Source: Anabaena sp. WA102 (GTDB taxonomy: Bacteria > Cyanobacteriota > Cyanobacteriia > Cyanobacteriales > Nostocaceae). From it: 64,000 nt of DNA. Shown here one piece after another: positions 9,474 through 17,767 of the stretch (position 1 is its first letter; each line of letters opens with the position of its first letter). The stretch spans positions 5,641,438-5,705,437 of the forward strand of contig NZ_CP011456.1 of assembly GCF_001277295.1 (NCBI RefSeq), in the 5' to 3' direction. The position numbers were made by a program, and so were the translations under genes. The notes below the pieces were generated by a model, which saw only the letters and a list, made by a program, of their open reading frames with translations, was not told where the DNA came from and did not search any database.

Positions 9474-9587
9474 GTGGTTGAACCCCTACTATCAGGTATT
9501 GTGCTTGGTTTAGTTTTTGTGACTTTAAGCGGTTTATTTTACGCTGCCTATAGACAATATAAGCGTCCTACAGAATTGGGCGGCTGA
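9474..9587 (+). CDS. petG: Cytochrome b6f complex subunit V (PetG)
   Basis: This 37-residue single-helix subunit stabilises the thylakoid cytochrome b6f complex. Translation from GTG gives VEPLLSGIVLGLVFVTLS, then GLFYAAYRQYKRPTELGG, the canonical PetG sequence and length. AAGGAG at 9461-9466 sits seven bases before the GTG, fixing the start. It is transcribed away from the divergent CytM-type gene. The candidate structured RNA lies in its 5' region. Confidence 0.95.
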   Translation: MVEPLLSGIVLGLVFVTLSGLFYAAYRQYKRPTELGG

Positions 9588-9786
9588 TATTGATTGATGA
9601 GTTGGGAGTGAGGAGTATTGCCTTTACCATAGACCTCTTGCCTCAGTCCTAACACCCGCCTCAGAATTCATTCTGAGGCTAATAACAGAAGTCTTCTAAA
9701 GAAGACTGCTAAAGTGGACTTTGGGTATTAGCCCGGAACTATGGCTTACGCCACGCTACGTTATTAGTTCTGGGTGGTTAATTAGT
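9588..9786. other. petG-rsmD intergenic region
   Basis: No gene is visible. It contains a hairpin (GAAGTCTTCTAAAGAAGACT, near 9689) that could end petG transcription, and the short phrase GGCTTACGCCACGCTACG near 9742. Close relatives of that phrase recur at about 42760, 46120 and 58376. Confidence 0.5.
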
Positions 9787-10365
9787 CTATTGATTCTGAA
9801 CTTCTGCAACTCCTGACTCCTGAATTCTTTCTTGATAAAATGTCAAAGCGGTTTTACCATAGCTTTTCTGACGACAGATTTCCCAGTTGGGGATGGTTAG
9901 TGGTGTCCAATCTTGGTAACGATGTTCGACTGCTATTTCTCCCTGGGAATCTAAAAGCTGATATTGAGCGATCGCTTGTAATACTGGTTCATATAATCCA
10001 CTAGTATAAGGTGGGTCAAAATATATTCTGTCAAATTTTTGACCTGATAATTTTTTTAACTGTTGAGTAATATTTCCCCGTAATAGCTGAAATTTCTGTT
10101 CTGGTTTGGCTACCTGTTGCCAATTTTCTTGGATGATGGCACAGGCTTGACTTGATTGTTCAATGCCAATCACGACACTGGCTTCTCTGCACAAAGCCTC
10201 CGCACCCATAGAACCACTACCGGCGCACAAATCTAACCAGCGACAACCACTGATTCTCCCCTGCCAAATATTAAACAATGCTTCCCGGACTCGCGCACTG
10301 GTAGGTCTGGTATGTTCACCTGGTAAAGTTTTAAGCAGACGATTCCCGTAAATTCTTAGACTCAT
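9787..10365 (-). CDS. rsmD: 16S rRNA (guanine-N2) methyltransferase RsmD
   Basis: This 192-residue SAM-dependent enzyme methylates G966 (E. coli numbering) of 16S rRNA in the small subunit. Seen: PTSARVREALFN (21-32), SAM-binding LDLCAGSGSMG (44-54) and catalytic DPPY (117-120). Length is normal. It lies 66 bp beyond hisH on the same strand and may share its transcript. Confidence 0.94.
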   Translation of the reverse strand: MSLRIYGNRLLKTLPGEHTRPTSARVREALFNIWQGRISGCRWLDLCAGSGSMGAEALCREASVVIGIEQSSQACAIIQENWQQVAKPEQKFQLLRGNITQQLKKLSGQKFDRIYFDPPYTSGLYEPVLQAIAQYQLLDSQGEIAVEHRYQDWTPLTIPNWEICRQKSYGKTALTFYQERIQESGVAEVQNQ

Positions 10366-10431
10366 TACTTAATTGATCATTAGATATTCAACTTTGAGTA
10401 AATAAACACCTGAAAATATTGCAAACTTTTG

Positions 10432-11067
10432 TTAAGCAAAAACTTTTTCACGGACTTGAGCCACAAAATTAGATAGAATTTGCAATCCCACATTTGATGA
10501 TTTTTCAGGATGGAATTGGACAGCCATGAGATTTTCATGAGCGATCGCTGCTGTAAAACTTTGATCACCATGAGTCACAGTTGCCGCCTGCACTTGGGGA
10601 TTTGTCGGTTCAACATAGTAAGAATGCACAAAATAAACCCAAGGATCTATAGGTAAATGTTCCCATAAAAGGTTTTTTGGCTGGTTGAGTTGGAGTTGAT
10701 TCCAACCCATGTGGGGAATCGTCATCCCCGGTTCAGAACGAAACCGGCGGACTTTTCCTGGCACAATTCCTAATCCTGGTAACGTTCCTTCGGCACTGGA
10801 TTCAAACAAAATTTGTAATCCTAAACAAATACCCAGGAACGGTTTGCCAGAGGCGATCGCATCTTTAATCGGTTGTTCCAAACCACGCGATCGCAAATGT
10901 TGTACCGCCGGATCAAATGCTCCCACTCCTGGTAAAACTATAGCATCTGCTTTTGCCAACTCTTGAGAACAATAAGTAACCAGAGGAGTCGCCCCAGCTT
11001 TTTCTAATCCTTTGCAAACAGAGTGCAAATTTCCCATATCGTAATCAACAACTGCAATCACTGCCAT
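10432..11067 (-). CDS. hisH: Imidazole glycerol phosphate synthase, glutaminase subunit HisH
   Basis: This 211-residue class I glutamine amidotransferase supplies ammonia to HisF for imidazole-glycerol-phosphate formation in histidine synthesis. The triad is visible: C81 in GICLGLQ, and H186 and E188 in QFHPEKSS. The oxyanion strand PGVGAFD is present. hisF is not in the window, so the two subunits are encoded apart. ATG is preceded by AAGGAGC-like sequence (GGAGCAGCTAAATGG). Confidence 0.96.
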   Translation of the reverse strand: MAVIAVVDYDMGNLHSVCKGLEKAGATPLVTYCSQELAKADAIVLPGVGAFDPAVQHLRSRGLEQPIKDAIASGKPFLGICLGLQILFESSAEGTLPGLGIVPGKVRRFRSEPGMTIPHMGWNQLQLNQPKNLLWEHLPIDPWVYFVHSYYVEPTNPQVQAATVTHGDQSFTAAIAHENLMAVQFHPEKSSNVGLQILSNFVAQVREKVFA

Positions 11068-11133
11068 TTAGCTGCTCCTTGTAAATTTATGAGGGAGGGC
11101 TTTTAATTATTCTAATTCTAATTATTATTTATA

Positions 11134-11711
11134 ATGCAAAAAAAATACTATTAACTTCTTTTGACATTTGGTTAAGCCAACAAGAGTCAAATTCATCCGA
11201 TGACTTGTTACTCGCACTAGCCAAAATGGCTTCACTCTCCCATGATTTAAATTTTTTGCCCCGTTTACCTGTAGATGTGCAACTGGCAAGTTCCCGCGTC
11301 ATTGCCAAAATCAATGAACTCCAACCAGACTACATTATTTGTTGTGGCATGGCGGAAACTCGTTCCCAATTAAGCGTAGAAGTCCTTGCCCGTGGTACAG
11401 GCATCTTGCCTGTAAAATCTCCAAATTCTCTCGACATCTTGCCTCAAGAGTCTATAAATTCCCCTGAAAATATTTTCCAAACCAGCGTTGATCTCGAAAA
11501 ATTATTAGTCCAAACAGCAGCAGTTGAGATCAGCTACGACTGTGGTAAGTTTGTCTGCGAGGGACTTTATTATAAAGTATTGGACTATTTACACCAGTTC
11601 CAACTGTCAATTAAGTGTATTTTTGTTCATGTCCCAATTTTAAATCCAGAAAATTCGCCAGAGATAATTGCCGATTTCGTTTTGATCATTAACAACTTGG
11701 CACTTCTCTAG
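11134..11711 (+). pseudogene. Pyroglutamyl-peptidase (C15)-like gene, frameshifted in an A8 run at its start
   Basis: From about 11146 the frame reads as a peptidase C15 homologue: LLTSFDIWLSQQESNSSDD, GMAETRSQLSVE (Glu site), SYDCGKFVCEGLYY (Cys site) and CIFVHVP (His site). C15 enzymes remove N-terminal pyroglutamate. The natural ATG (11134-11136) is followed by C and eight A (11138-11145), which puts it out of frame; a ninth A would give an intact ORF. The best in-frame start otherwise is TTG at 11205, which loses the first strand. All catalytic residues survive, so this may be a recent lesion, a sequencing error, or a gene rescued by slippage on the A run. An in-frame palindromic insertion follows RGTGILPV. 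Confidence 0.7.
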
Positions 11712-11749
11712 AGAGATTAACGTCTGTTTAAACAAATTTACTCAGTATT

Positions 11750-13108
11750 ATGTTGCCACTATTACTTGCTTTCACCCTTGCTCAAGCTGTTCCTGCCACG
11801 CCACCACCAGAAGAAATATTACAAATACAATCAGTCCGTCCTTTACCGGGAAAATTGGATTCATTACCAGTATTTAACAGCAATAGTCCAGAACTGGTAT
11901 CAGAAGAAGGAATTTTACTTTCTACCTTTCCAGCAACGGGAAAAAAAGTCCCATCAGCCCATTTAGATTTTCCCTTGCGCGGACAGTTTGATATTTTTGC
12001 CCATCATATTGCCAAAGCTGACCCACCGGAAAATTTACGTTCTTTGTATTTGGGCATCATCTTACATAACCCTGGTTCTCAACCAGTGACAGTAAATATA
12101 TTGCAAGGTGCGAGTTATTTAAGTCAACCAGATGCCCCGTTTAAGGAAATAGCATCTTTAATTCCCAATGACTTAGGCACAGTTTTTTCTGGTCCTGGGA
12201 GTCGGGTTATGTCTGATATTTTGAGAGGGAAAAGACAAGATATTTTTCCTCCCCAAATTGTTATTCCCCCAGGGAAAAGCCAGATGTTATTAAATTTACC
12301 CATTCCCGTTCAAGGATTAACACCCCCTTTAAATGGTCGGTCTACATATTTACGACTGCGAAGTAATGGTAATGTTTATGCTGCTAGTTTAGCGATGTTT
12401 GCCCGTATAAATACTGACGGTAGTGAACGTGCGCCGAATTTATCAGAATGGCAAAATTTATTAGATAATGGTGAATTATCTACCCCTAGAGATAAAGTCC
12501 CCACAACCATCACAGGAAACAACAAACCGACAATTTACGGGCGTGTAGCCGGAGTATCCAAGGGTTCTCGATGGTTAGCAGACATAGTAGATGCCCCAAA
12601 AAGCAAGTATTTAACCATTCCCCAACCTGGTGCAGCCTTTTCCTACGGTTTGAGTACCTTACATGGAGGAACATTAGGCACAAATCAAATTCAAACCGCA
12701 CCCATGTTAGTCCGCTATCCTGACACCGCTTATTACGCTCATGGTAATTATGGGACTCAATATAGTCTCAAGTTACCTTTATACAACAATACTCAAAATC
12801 CACAAACTGTGAGTGTTGCGATTCAAACTCCACTCAAAGAAAATCAATTAAGTAAACCTGGACTCCGCTTTTTCAAGTTACCGACTCGTCAAATCTTTTT
12901 CCGAGGAACTGTACGCTTGCGTTATCAAGATCAGGGAAAATGGCAAAATAAATTTGTACATTTAGTTCAGAAGCGCGGTGAATTAGGAGAACCATTAGTC
13001 TCATTAGATATAAAACCAGGAAATACATCTTTAGTCCAAGTTGACTTTCTGTATCCACCAGATGCTTCACCACCACAGGTTTTAACTGTGTCAACTCAAG
13101 CCAAGTAG
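11750..13108 (+). CDS. DUF3370-type exported cyanobacterial protein
   Basis: This 452-residue protein starts with a short hydrophobic signal-like segment (LPLLLAFTLAQAVPA) followed by a Pro-rich linker, so it is probably exported. The body resembles the cyanobacterial DUF3370 family: QSVRPLPGKLDSLPVFNSN, LGIILHNPG and RYPDTAYYAHGNYGTQYSL. No catalytic motif is recognised and the function is unknown. A strong hairpin lies just beyond the stop. It follows the C15-like gene by 39 bp on the same strand and may share its transcript. Confidence 0.65.
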   Translation: MLPLLLAFTLAQAVPATPPPEEILQIQSVRPLPGKLDSLPVFNSNSPELVSEEGILLSTFPATGKKVPSAHLDFPLRGQFDIFAHHIAKADPPENLRSLYLGIILHNPGSQPVTVNILQGASYLSQPDAPFKEIASLIPNDLGTVFSGPGSRVMSDILRGKRQDIFPPQIVIPPGKSQMLLNLPIPVQGLTPPLNGRSTYLRLRSNGNVYAASLAMFARINTDGSERAPNLSEWQNLLDNGELSTPRDKVPTTITGNNKPTIYGRVAGVSKGSRWLADIVDAPKSKYLTIPQPGAAFSYGLSTLHGGTLGTNQIQTAPMLVRYPDTAYYAHGNYGTQYSLKLPLYNNTQNPQTVSVAIQTPLKENQLSKPGLRFFKLPTRQIFFRGTVRLRYQDQGKWQNKFVHLVQKRGELGEPLVSLDIKPGNTSLVQVDFLYPPDASPPQVLTVSTQAK

Positions 13109-13125
13109 TTCAAAATCACCAAGTC

Positions 13126-13160
13126 AGATCCCCGACTTCTTTAAGAAGTCGGGGATCTTT
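13126..13160. terminator. Recurrent AGATCCCCGACTTC hairpin
   Basis: AGATCCCCGACTTCTT and AAGAAGTCGGGGATCT form a long perfect stem followed by TTT. The same palindrome recurs at about 49466, 50983 and 61508, always at gene ends, so it probably works as a portable terminator. Confidence 0.7.
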
Positions 13161-13260
13161 TGAAGACTTCTAAGAAGATGTTAGCAAAGTTAAAAAATGA
13201 GTAAAAAAGCTATCAGGGTATAAATTGTCTAATCTAAAATTCTTTGTTAGGATAACGAAA

Positions 13261-13503
13261 ATGAGTATAAAAAGAATGGAATTGGCTAAACAAACTGCAA
13301 GAAAGCATCAAGAAAATATCCAAAAAATCCTAGAACATCGCTTGCAAGTAGCGAGAACGCAGGATAACGAAAACCTATTGCATCAGTTAGAAGGGGAAAT
13401 GAGAGAATATAGCGAATACCCTGAACCTTCTGGCATTAAAATTGATTCTCTTGGGTTTCTACGCATCTTTAAGACTATTCTTGCTCCAAACAGGGCAAAG
13501 TAG
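13261..13503 (+). CDS. Small hypothetical coiled-coil protein
   Basis: This 80-residue, highly charged protein is rich in Lys, Glu and Gln and is predicted helical (KQTARKHQENIQKILEHRLQ), ending LAPNRAK. The ATG at 13261 is preferred over upstream TTG because AGGATAACGAAA precedes it. No family is recognised. A copy of the 127 bp mobile repeat lies 23 bp beyond the stop. Confidence 0.5.
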   Translation: MSIKRMELAKQTARKHQENIQKILEHRLQVARTQDNENLLHQLEGEMREYSEYPEPSGIKIDSLGFLRIFKTILAPNRAK

Positions 13504-13526
13504 TAAATAAGCTGTCGGGGCTGCTA

Positions 13527-13653
13527 AGTAGGTGAACACAATAAAACCAAACTGTGTAAAGAAATGTAAAATCGCCCAAACCCTCTTCACTCTTGCCTCT
13601 TGCATGAGTGCCTTTTGCCTTGCCATAACGACAATTTTCAACACCAACCTACT
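13527..13653 (+). mobile_element. MITE-like element, copy 3
   Basis: This 127 bp copy is flanked by TA (13525-13526, 13654-13655). It shares with copy 4 an internal CATGAGTGCC variant absent from copies 1 and 2, so 3 and 4 are sister insertions. Confidence 0.8.
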
Positions 13654-13655
13654 TA

Positions 13656-14108
13656 TACTCAAAACGGCTAGAAGCTGGACTTTTTTATCATACAAAGAAC
13701 AAGTTCAAAGCCTCTCCCCGTTGCGGGGAGAGGCTAGGGGTGGGGTTTTATGGCAACCCATAGGTGGCAACTTAAGCTCAAATCCCTACCACATCTCGTT
13801 CCTAGTCTCTGACTAGGAATGCAGTTGATGAGGCTCTGCCTCTAATAACTCAAGTTGCTAGTTATCTCGTTGAGGCTGGTAATGGGTAATAGGTAATTGG
13901 TAATAAAAGCTCTGGTTTCATCCTGTTCATCCTTTAATCCTGGATATCCTGATTCTGACAATTTACCTAACTAGCAACTTACATTAATATCATTGAAGGC
14001 AGAGCCTTCTAGAATTCATTCCCAGTCTCTGACTGGGAATGAGATGACTTGAGTTGTTTGCGAGATAGATGTTTTCCGTTAAGTTGACACCATTTTACCC
14101 ATTACTCA
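13656..14108. repeat. Gene-free cluster of dispersed repeats
   Basis: About 450 bp without a gene. It holds a CCTCTCCCCGTTGCGGGGAGAGG hairpin block (about 13712), two copies of the CCCAGTCTCTGACTGGGAATG / GGCAGAGCC family (about 13794-13855 and 13996-14042), and the ATCCTGGATATCCTGATTC half of the foldback repeat seen near 42.7 and 46.1 kb. A segment ending GTTAAGTTGACACCA (14018-14092) recurs inverted at about 55719-55785. Confidence 0.7.
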
Positions 14109-15041
14109 TTACGTGGCGTTTAAAATCTCATCATCTACAGAAAAATCAACTTCTTTTTTATCTGCACCAGTCGCTAAATAGTCATTTTCTAAAGAGTCTT
14201 GCAAACCAGAAATTAAATCATATTTAGGTTGCCAATTTAATTCTATTTGCGCTTTATTCACCGATGCAAAGAAATGCTGCACCCGCATGGGAAAAGCCTT
14301 GCGTTTACCGAAATCAAACTTTTTCGGATCATAATGGACAATTTTAATATCATCAGCAGACTTACCAACAGCCACAGCACAAGCGCGGGCTAAACCGTCG
14401 AAAGTGACAAAGCGATCGCCCGAAATATTATAAATCTGTCCAATTGCTTGATCATTCCCAATTATCTGGGTCATCGCTTGAGCTAAATCCCAGACATGGC
14501 CAAGTTGAGTGATGTGCATACCATTTCCGGGAATACAAATCGGGCGATCGCGCACAATTCTATCAAAAAACCAACTTTCCAAAGGATTATAATTTTGCGG
14601 TCCGTAGATATAAGTAGGACGAATAGAAGTAAAGGGGATTCCCAACTGCTTGAGGTAAGCTTCCGTTTCATGTTTACCCTTGTGACGACTCTTAGGATCA
14701 ACAGCATCCCCTTCTAAATGGGGCATTTGGTCAGATTTGAGGTAAACACCCGCAGAACTCATATAAACAAAATGTTTGACCCGTCCTTGAAAAATTTCTG
14801 CCAGAGGTTGTGTATCCGTTAGTTCCCTACCATTATTGTCAAAAACGACATCAAAACTTTCTGGTGCTAACTTTTCTTGAAGTTGAGTTGAGTTAGTGCG
14901 ATCGCCTATAATTTGTCCTACCCCCGCAGGTGCAGCATGATTACCACGATTGAACAAAACCACCTCATGTCCAGCTTTCATCAGTAATTCAGTCAAATAC
15001 ACCCCAATAAATCGAGTTCCACCGATAACCAGAATCCGCAT
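14109..15041 (-). CDS. NAD-dependent epimerase/dehydratase, CSP41-like
   Basis: This 310-residue short-chain dehydrogenase-like protein has the Rossmann signature GGTRFIGVYL (8-17), YMSSAGVYL and a long C-terminal substrate domain. Overall it resembles the cyanobacterial relatives of plastid CSP41 (RNA-binding atypical SDRs) more than classical sugar epimerases; the usual YxxxK pair is not obvious. Either an RNA-related role or nucleotide-sugar chemistry is possible. It is divergent from the neighbouring polysaccharide genes. Confidence 0.8.
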   Translation of the reverse strand: MRILVIGGTRFIGVYLTELLMKAGHEVVLFNRGNHAAPAGVGQIIGDRTNSTQLQEKLAPESFDVVFDNNGRELTDTQPLAEIFQGRVKHFVYMSSAGVYLKSDQMPHLEGDAVDPKSRHKGKHETEAYLKQLGIPFTSIRPTYIYGPQNYNPLESWFFDRIVRDRPICIPGNGMHITQLGHVWDLAQAMTQIIGNDQAIGQIYNISGDRFVTFDGLARACAVAVGKSADDIKIVHYDPKKFDFGKRKAFPMRVQHFFASVNKAQIELNWQPKYDLISGLQDSLENDYLATGADKKEVDFSVDDEILNAT

Positions 15042-15190
15042 AACTTCCTAACTCCTCAATAACCGAAATGGGAAAATCACCCCTATCTGTAGAGGTTATC
15101 AGGTTGTAGTATCAATAGAGGAACATCTTTTGGTAGGATTATATCTTCTATTCAATCTAGAGAGATCAAAATCTTTCCCCCTGCCGTCTC

Positions 15191-15221
15191 CGAACGACAA
15201 TTTTTAATGCTCACCTACTTA
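15191..15221. repeat. Remnant of the AGTAGGT/ACCTACT element
   Basis: AACGACAATTTTTAATGCTC followed by ACCTACTTA matches the right end of the 126-127 bp mobile repeat with a few changes. The left end is missing, so this is a decayed or partial copy. Confidence 0.5.
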
Positions 15222-15244
15222 CCTTCCACCCATTCAACTTAACC

Positions 15245-16387
15245 GTGTCCCTAGAATATGCCTTAGTTCATGAGTGGTTAACCCCTCAAGCCACAGGAGG
15301 TTCAGAACTCGTAGTCCAGGAAATATTAAATCACATTGACGCTGATTTATACGCCCTGATAGATTTTGAATCCAGCAATCCAGAAAGTTACCTGTACAAA
15401 CGTCAAATTGGCACAACGTTTTTACAGAAATTTCCCCAAGCCCGTCAAGGAGTCCAAAAATATTTACCCTTATTACCCTTGGCTATTGAGCAATTGGATT
15501 TGCGAGAATATGAAGTCATCTTATCTTCATCTCATGCTGTAGCTAAAGGAGTCTTAACCACCCCTAATCAATTGCATATCTGTTATAGCCATAGCCCCAT
15601 GCGCTACGCTTGGGATTTAACCTTTGATTATCTCAAGCAAAGCAAACTAGGGCAAGGAGCAGTCGGCTGGATCACCCGCCAAATCCTCCATAATTTGCGG
15701 CAATGGGACGTAATTAGTGCCAATCGAGTAGATTACTTCATTGCCAACTCTCAACACACAGCCAGACGGATTTGGCGTTGCTATCGTCGAGAAGCAACCG
15801 TCATCTATCCACCAGTCAACCTAGATGAATGTCTCTTTTCCTCGGAAAAAGAGGATTTTTACCTGATAGTTTCTCGGTTAGTTAGTTATAAACAAGTTTC
15901 CTTAATTATTGAGGCTTTTAATCACCTAAAAAAACCCTTGATCATTATTGGCACAGGTCCCCAAATGAACAAACTACGGGAAATAGCCCAACCACATATT
16001 CAAATCTTAGGATGGCAACCCGATCATATCGTCAAAAATTATATGTCCCGTGCCAAAGCCTTTGTTTATGCAGCTTGCGAAGACTTTGGCATTGCCCTAG
16101 TTGAAGCCCAAGCTTGTGGAACTCCCGTAATTGCCTATGGTGCAGGTGGTGCATTAGAAACAGTTAGAGATATTCAGACACATCCTGATACAGGAACTGG
16201 TATATTATTTAAAATCCAAACAGTAGGAGCTATAGTAGATGCCGTAGAAAAATTTGTAGATCATCAGCATTTATACAATTACGAGTATATACAAACACAC
16301 GCTAATCAATTTTCTCGCCAGGTTTTTGCAGAACGTTATCTAGGTTTTGTGAATGAATGTCGTGAAAAAGGAGTTTACCAAAAGTAA
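15245..16387 (+). CDS. Glycosyltransferase family 4 protein
   Basis: This 380-residue retaining glycosyltransferase with GT-B fold probably adds a sugar to a lipid-linked surface glycan in the cytoplasm. Seen: acceptor-side VHEWLTPQATGGSE near the N-terminus, then the donor-site ACEDFGIALVEAQACGTPVI with the E-x7-E pair and GAGGALETV. The sequence resembles mannosyltransferases of the WbaZ type. It begins with GTG at 15245; SLEYALVHEWL is the usual N-terminus. It heads a same-strand polysaccharide group ending with fcl. Confidence 0.88.
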   Translation: MSLEYALVHEWLTPQATGGSELVVQEILNHIDADLYALIDFESSNPESYLYKRQIGTTFLQKFPQARQGVQKYLPLLPLAIEQLDLREYEVILSSSHAVAKGVLTTPNQLHICYSHSPMRYAWDLTFDYLKQSKLGQGAVGWITRQILHNLRQWDVISANRVDYFIANSQHTARRIWRCYRREATVIYPPVNLDECLFSSEKEDFYLIVSRLVSYKQVSLIIEAFNHLKKPLIIIGTGPQMNKLREIAQPHIQILGWQPDHIVKNYMSRAKAFVYAACEDFGIALVEAQACGTPVIAYGAGGALETVRDIQTHPDTGTGILFKIQTVGAIVDAVEKFVDHQHLYNYEYIQTHANQFSRQVFAERYLGFVNECREKGVYQK

Positions 16388-16496
16388 ACATCGGCCTTTT
16401 GTATTTATTTTCTGAGAAGAGTGCAAATTTTTCCTCAAAATTACTGCCTTTTAGCTTTAAGATTGGGACTATGTGTGGTGTGGATTATAAAGGAGT

Positions 16497-17258
16497 ATGA
16501 TGACTGCCCAGAGTTCACTCCTCTCCGGCAAGCGATACCCGCGGAAGGATAACGGTACATCTGTGACTGTTTTATCAAAACGTGGTCAAAAAGTTAAACA
16601 GCCAAAGGTGAAATCCAGAAGTTTATCTTTTGAGGGTTTATACGGAGAGTTTTTTAAACGACTGTTTGATATAGTTTTTTCATTGTCGGTCTTGATTTTG
16701 TTTTCTCCCATCTACATGATATTGGCCTTATTGATAGCCATAAGCTCAAAGGGTCCGATCTTTTATGTTCAAGAACGGGTGGGCAAAAACTACCGCAGCT
16801 TCAATTGCATTAAGTTTCGCACCATGGTCAACAATGCTGACGAAATTCTTGTCGAAATGATGGCTACATCACCTAACCTCCGAGCAGAATTTGAAGACAA
16901 TTTTAAGCTGAAAACAGACCCAAGAATCACTAAAATTGGTCACTTTTTGCGAATTACCAGCTTAGATGAATTTCCCCAATTTTGGAATGTTCTCAAAGGA
17001 GATATGAGTGTAGTTGGTCCAAGACCTTTAGTAGCGGAAGAATTAATCAAATATGGTGATTATATCAATCATGTTTTAACGATTCGTCCTGGAATTACTG
17101 GTTTGTGGCAAGTATCCGGGCGTAATGATATTCCATATCCTCGCCGGGTGCAAATAGACCTCCATTATGTCAATTTTAGGAATTTTTGGCTCGATTTGTG
17201 GATTATCCTGAAAACAGTTAATGTTGTCATCATGCCCAAAAATAAAGGAGCTTACTAA
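16497..17258 (+). CDS. Initiating sugar transferase (polyprenyl-phosphate glycosyl-1-phosphate transferase)
   Basis: This 253-residue membrane enzyme transfers a sugar-1-phosphate to undecaprenyl phosphate to start exopolysaccharide repeat-unit synthesis. Seen: a basic, disordered N-terminus of about 50 residues, KRLFDI (54-59) entering one hydrophobic helix (60-84), KFRTM (106-110), the core SLDEFPQFWNVLKGDMSVVG (155-174) then PRP, and RPGITGLWQVSGR. It is the short single-helix form. It resembles transferases such as HepC of heterocyst polysaccharide loci, but that identity is not proved. RBS AAAGGAG lies just before ATGATG. Confidence 0.88.
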   Translation: MMTAQSSLLSGKRYPRKDNGTSVTVLSKRGQKVKQPKVKSRSLSFEGLYGEFFKRLFDIVFSLSVLILFSPIYMILALLIAISSKGPIFYVQERVGKNYRSFNCIKFRTMVNNADEILVEMMATSPNLRAEFEDNFKLKTDPRITKIGHFLRITSLDEFPQFWNVLKGDMSVVGPRPLVAEELIKYGDYINHVLTIRPGITGLWQVSGRNDIPYPRRVQIDLHYVNFRNFWLDLWIILKTVNVVIMPKNKGAY

Positions 17259-17472
17259 GTAAGTACGCAAATTCCATCTTATGGGGCAACATTATGCCCC
17301 AAAAACTATTTTCGATAGCAAAGGTATAAAATTTATTCTTACGCATATATACGGCTCAAGGAATTTCTATTACTGACAATAATTGATACACTTGAAATCA
17401 AGAATATTAATTGAACTAAACCTATAATTATTTGTTAAAGTGTTTTTTAGCAAAAATATTTGTTGACCTTTA

Positions 17473-17649
17473 AGAGGTTGTTTGAAAAGTATTATATCAA
17501 ACCCGTAATCTCCAAAAACCTAACCCCCCTACCCCCCTTCCCTGCAAGGGAATGGGGGTTTTAAAGCCTCTCCCCTTGCAGGGGAGCTTGCAGGGGAGAG
17601 GTTTGGAGAGGGGTCAGTCTATACATTCAAAACTTTTCAAACATCCTCT
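17473..17649. mobile_element. Candidate second MITE with AGAGGTTGTTTGAAAAGT ends
   Basis: AGAGGTTGTTTGAAAAGT at the left and its near inverse ACTTTTCAAACATCCTCT at the right bound about 177 bp that encodes nothing. The interior is two GC-rich inverted blocks (CCCCCTTCCCTGCAAGGG and CTCCCCTTGCAGGGGAG). It sits in the 509 bp gap between the sugar transferase and gmd; the rest of that gap is AT-rich with no visible gene. Confidence 0.55.
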
Positions 17650-17767
17650 AACTTGTAATAGCAACTAATATTTGTAGCCCGACTATTGGGCAGTTATATC
17701 AATTAACTGCTAATTTATATCAGAAGGTTTGTAATCTTCAACTAAAAATAACAAGGCATCACCAACC

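Noticed and set aside
13532..13816. 94-codon ORF starting MNTIKPNCVKKCKIAQTLF
   Set aside because: It is a frame through the MITE; the same peptide appears at 46640-46966 only because another copy lies there.
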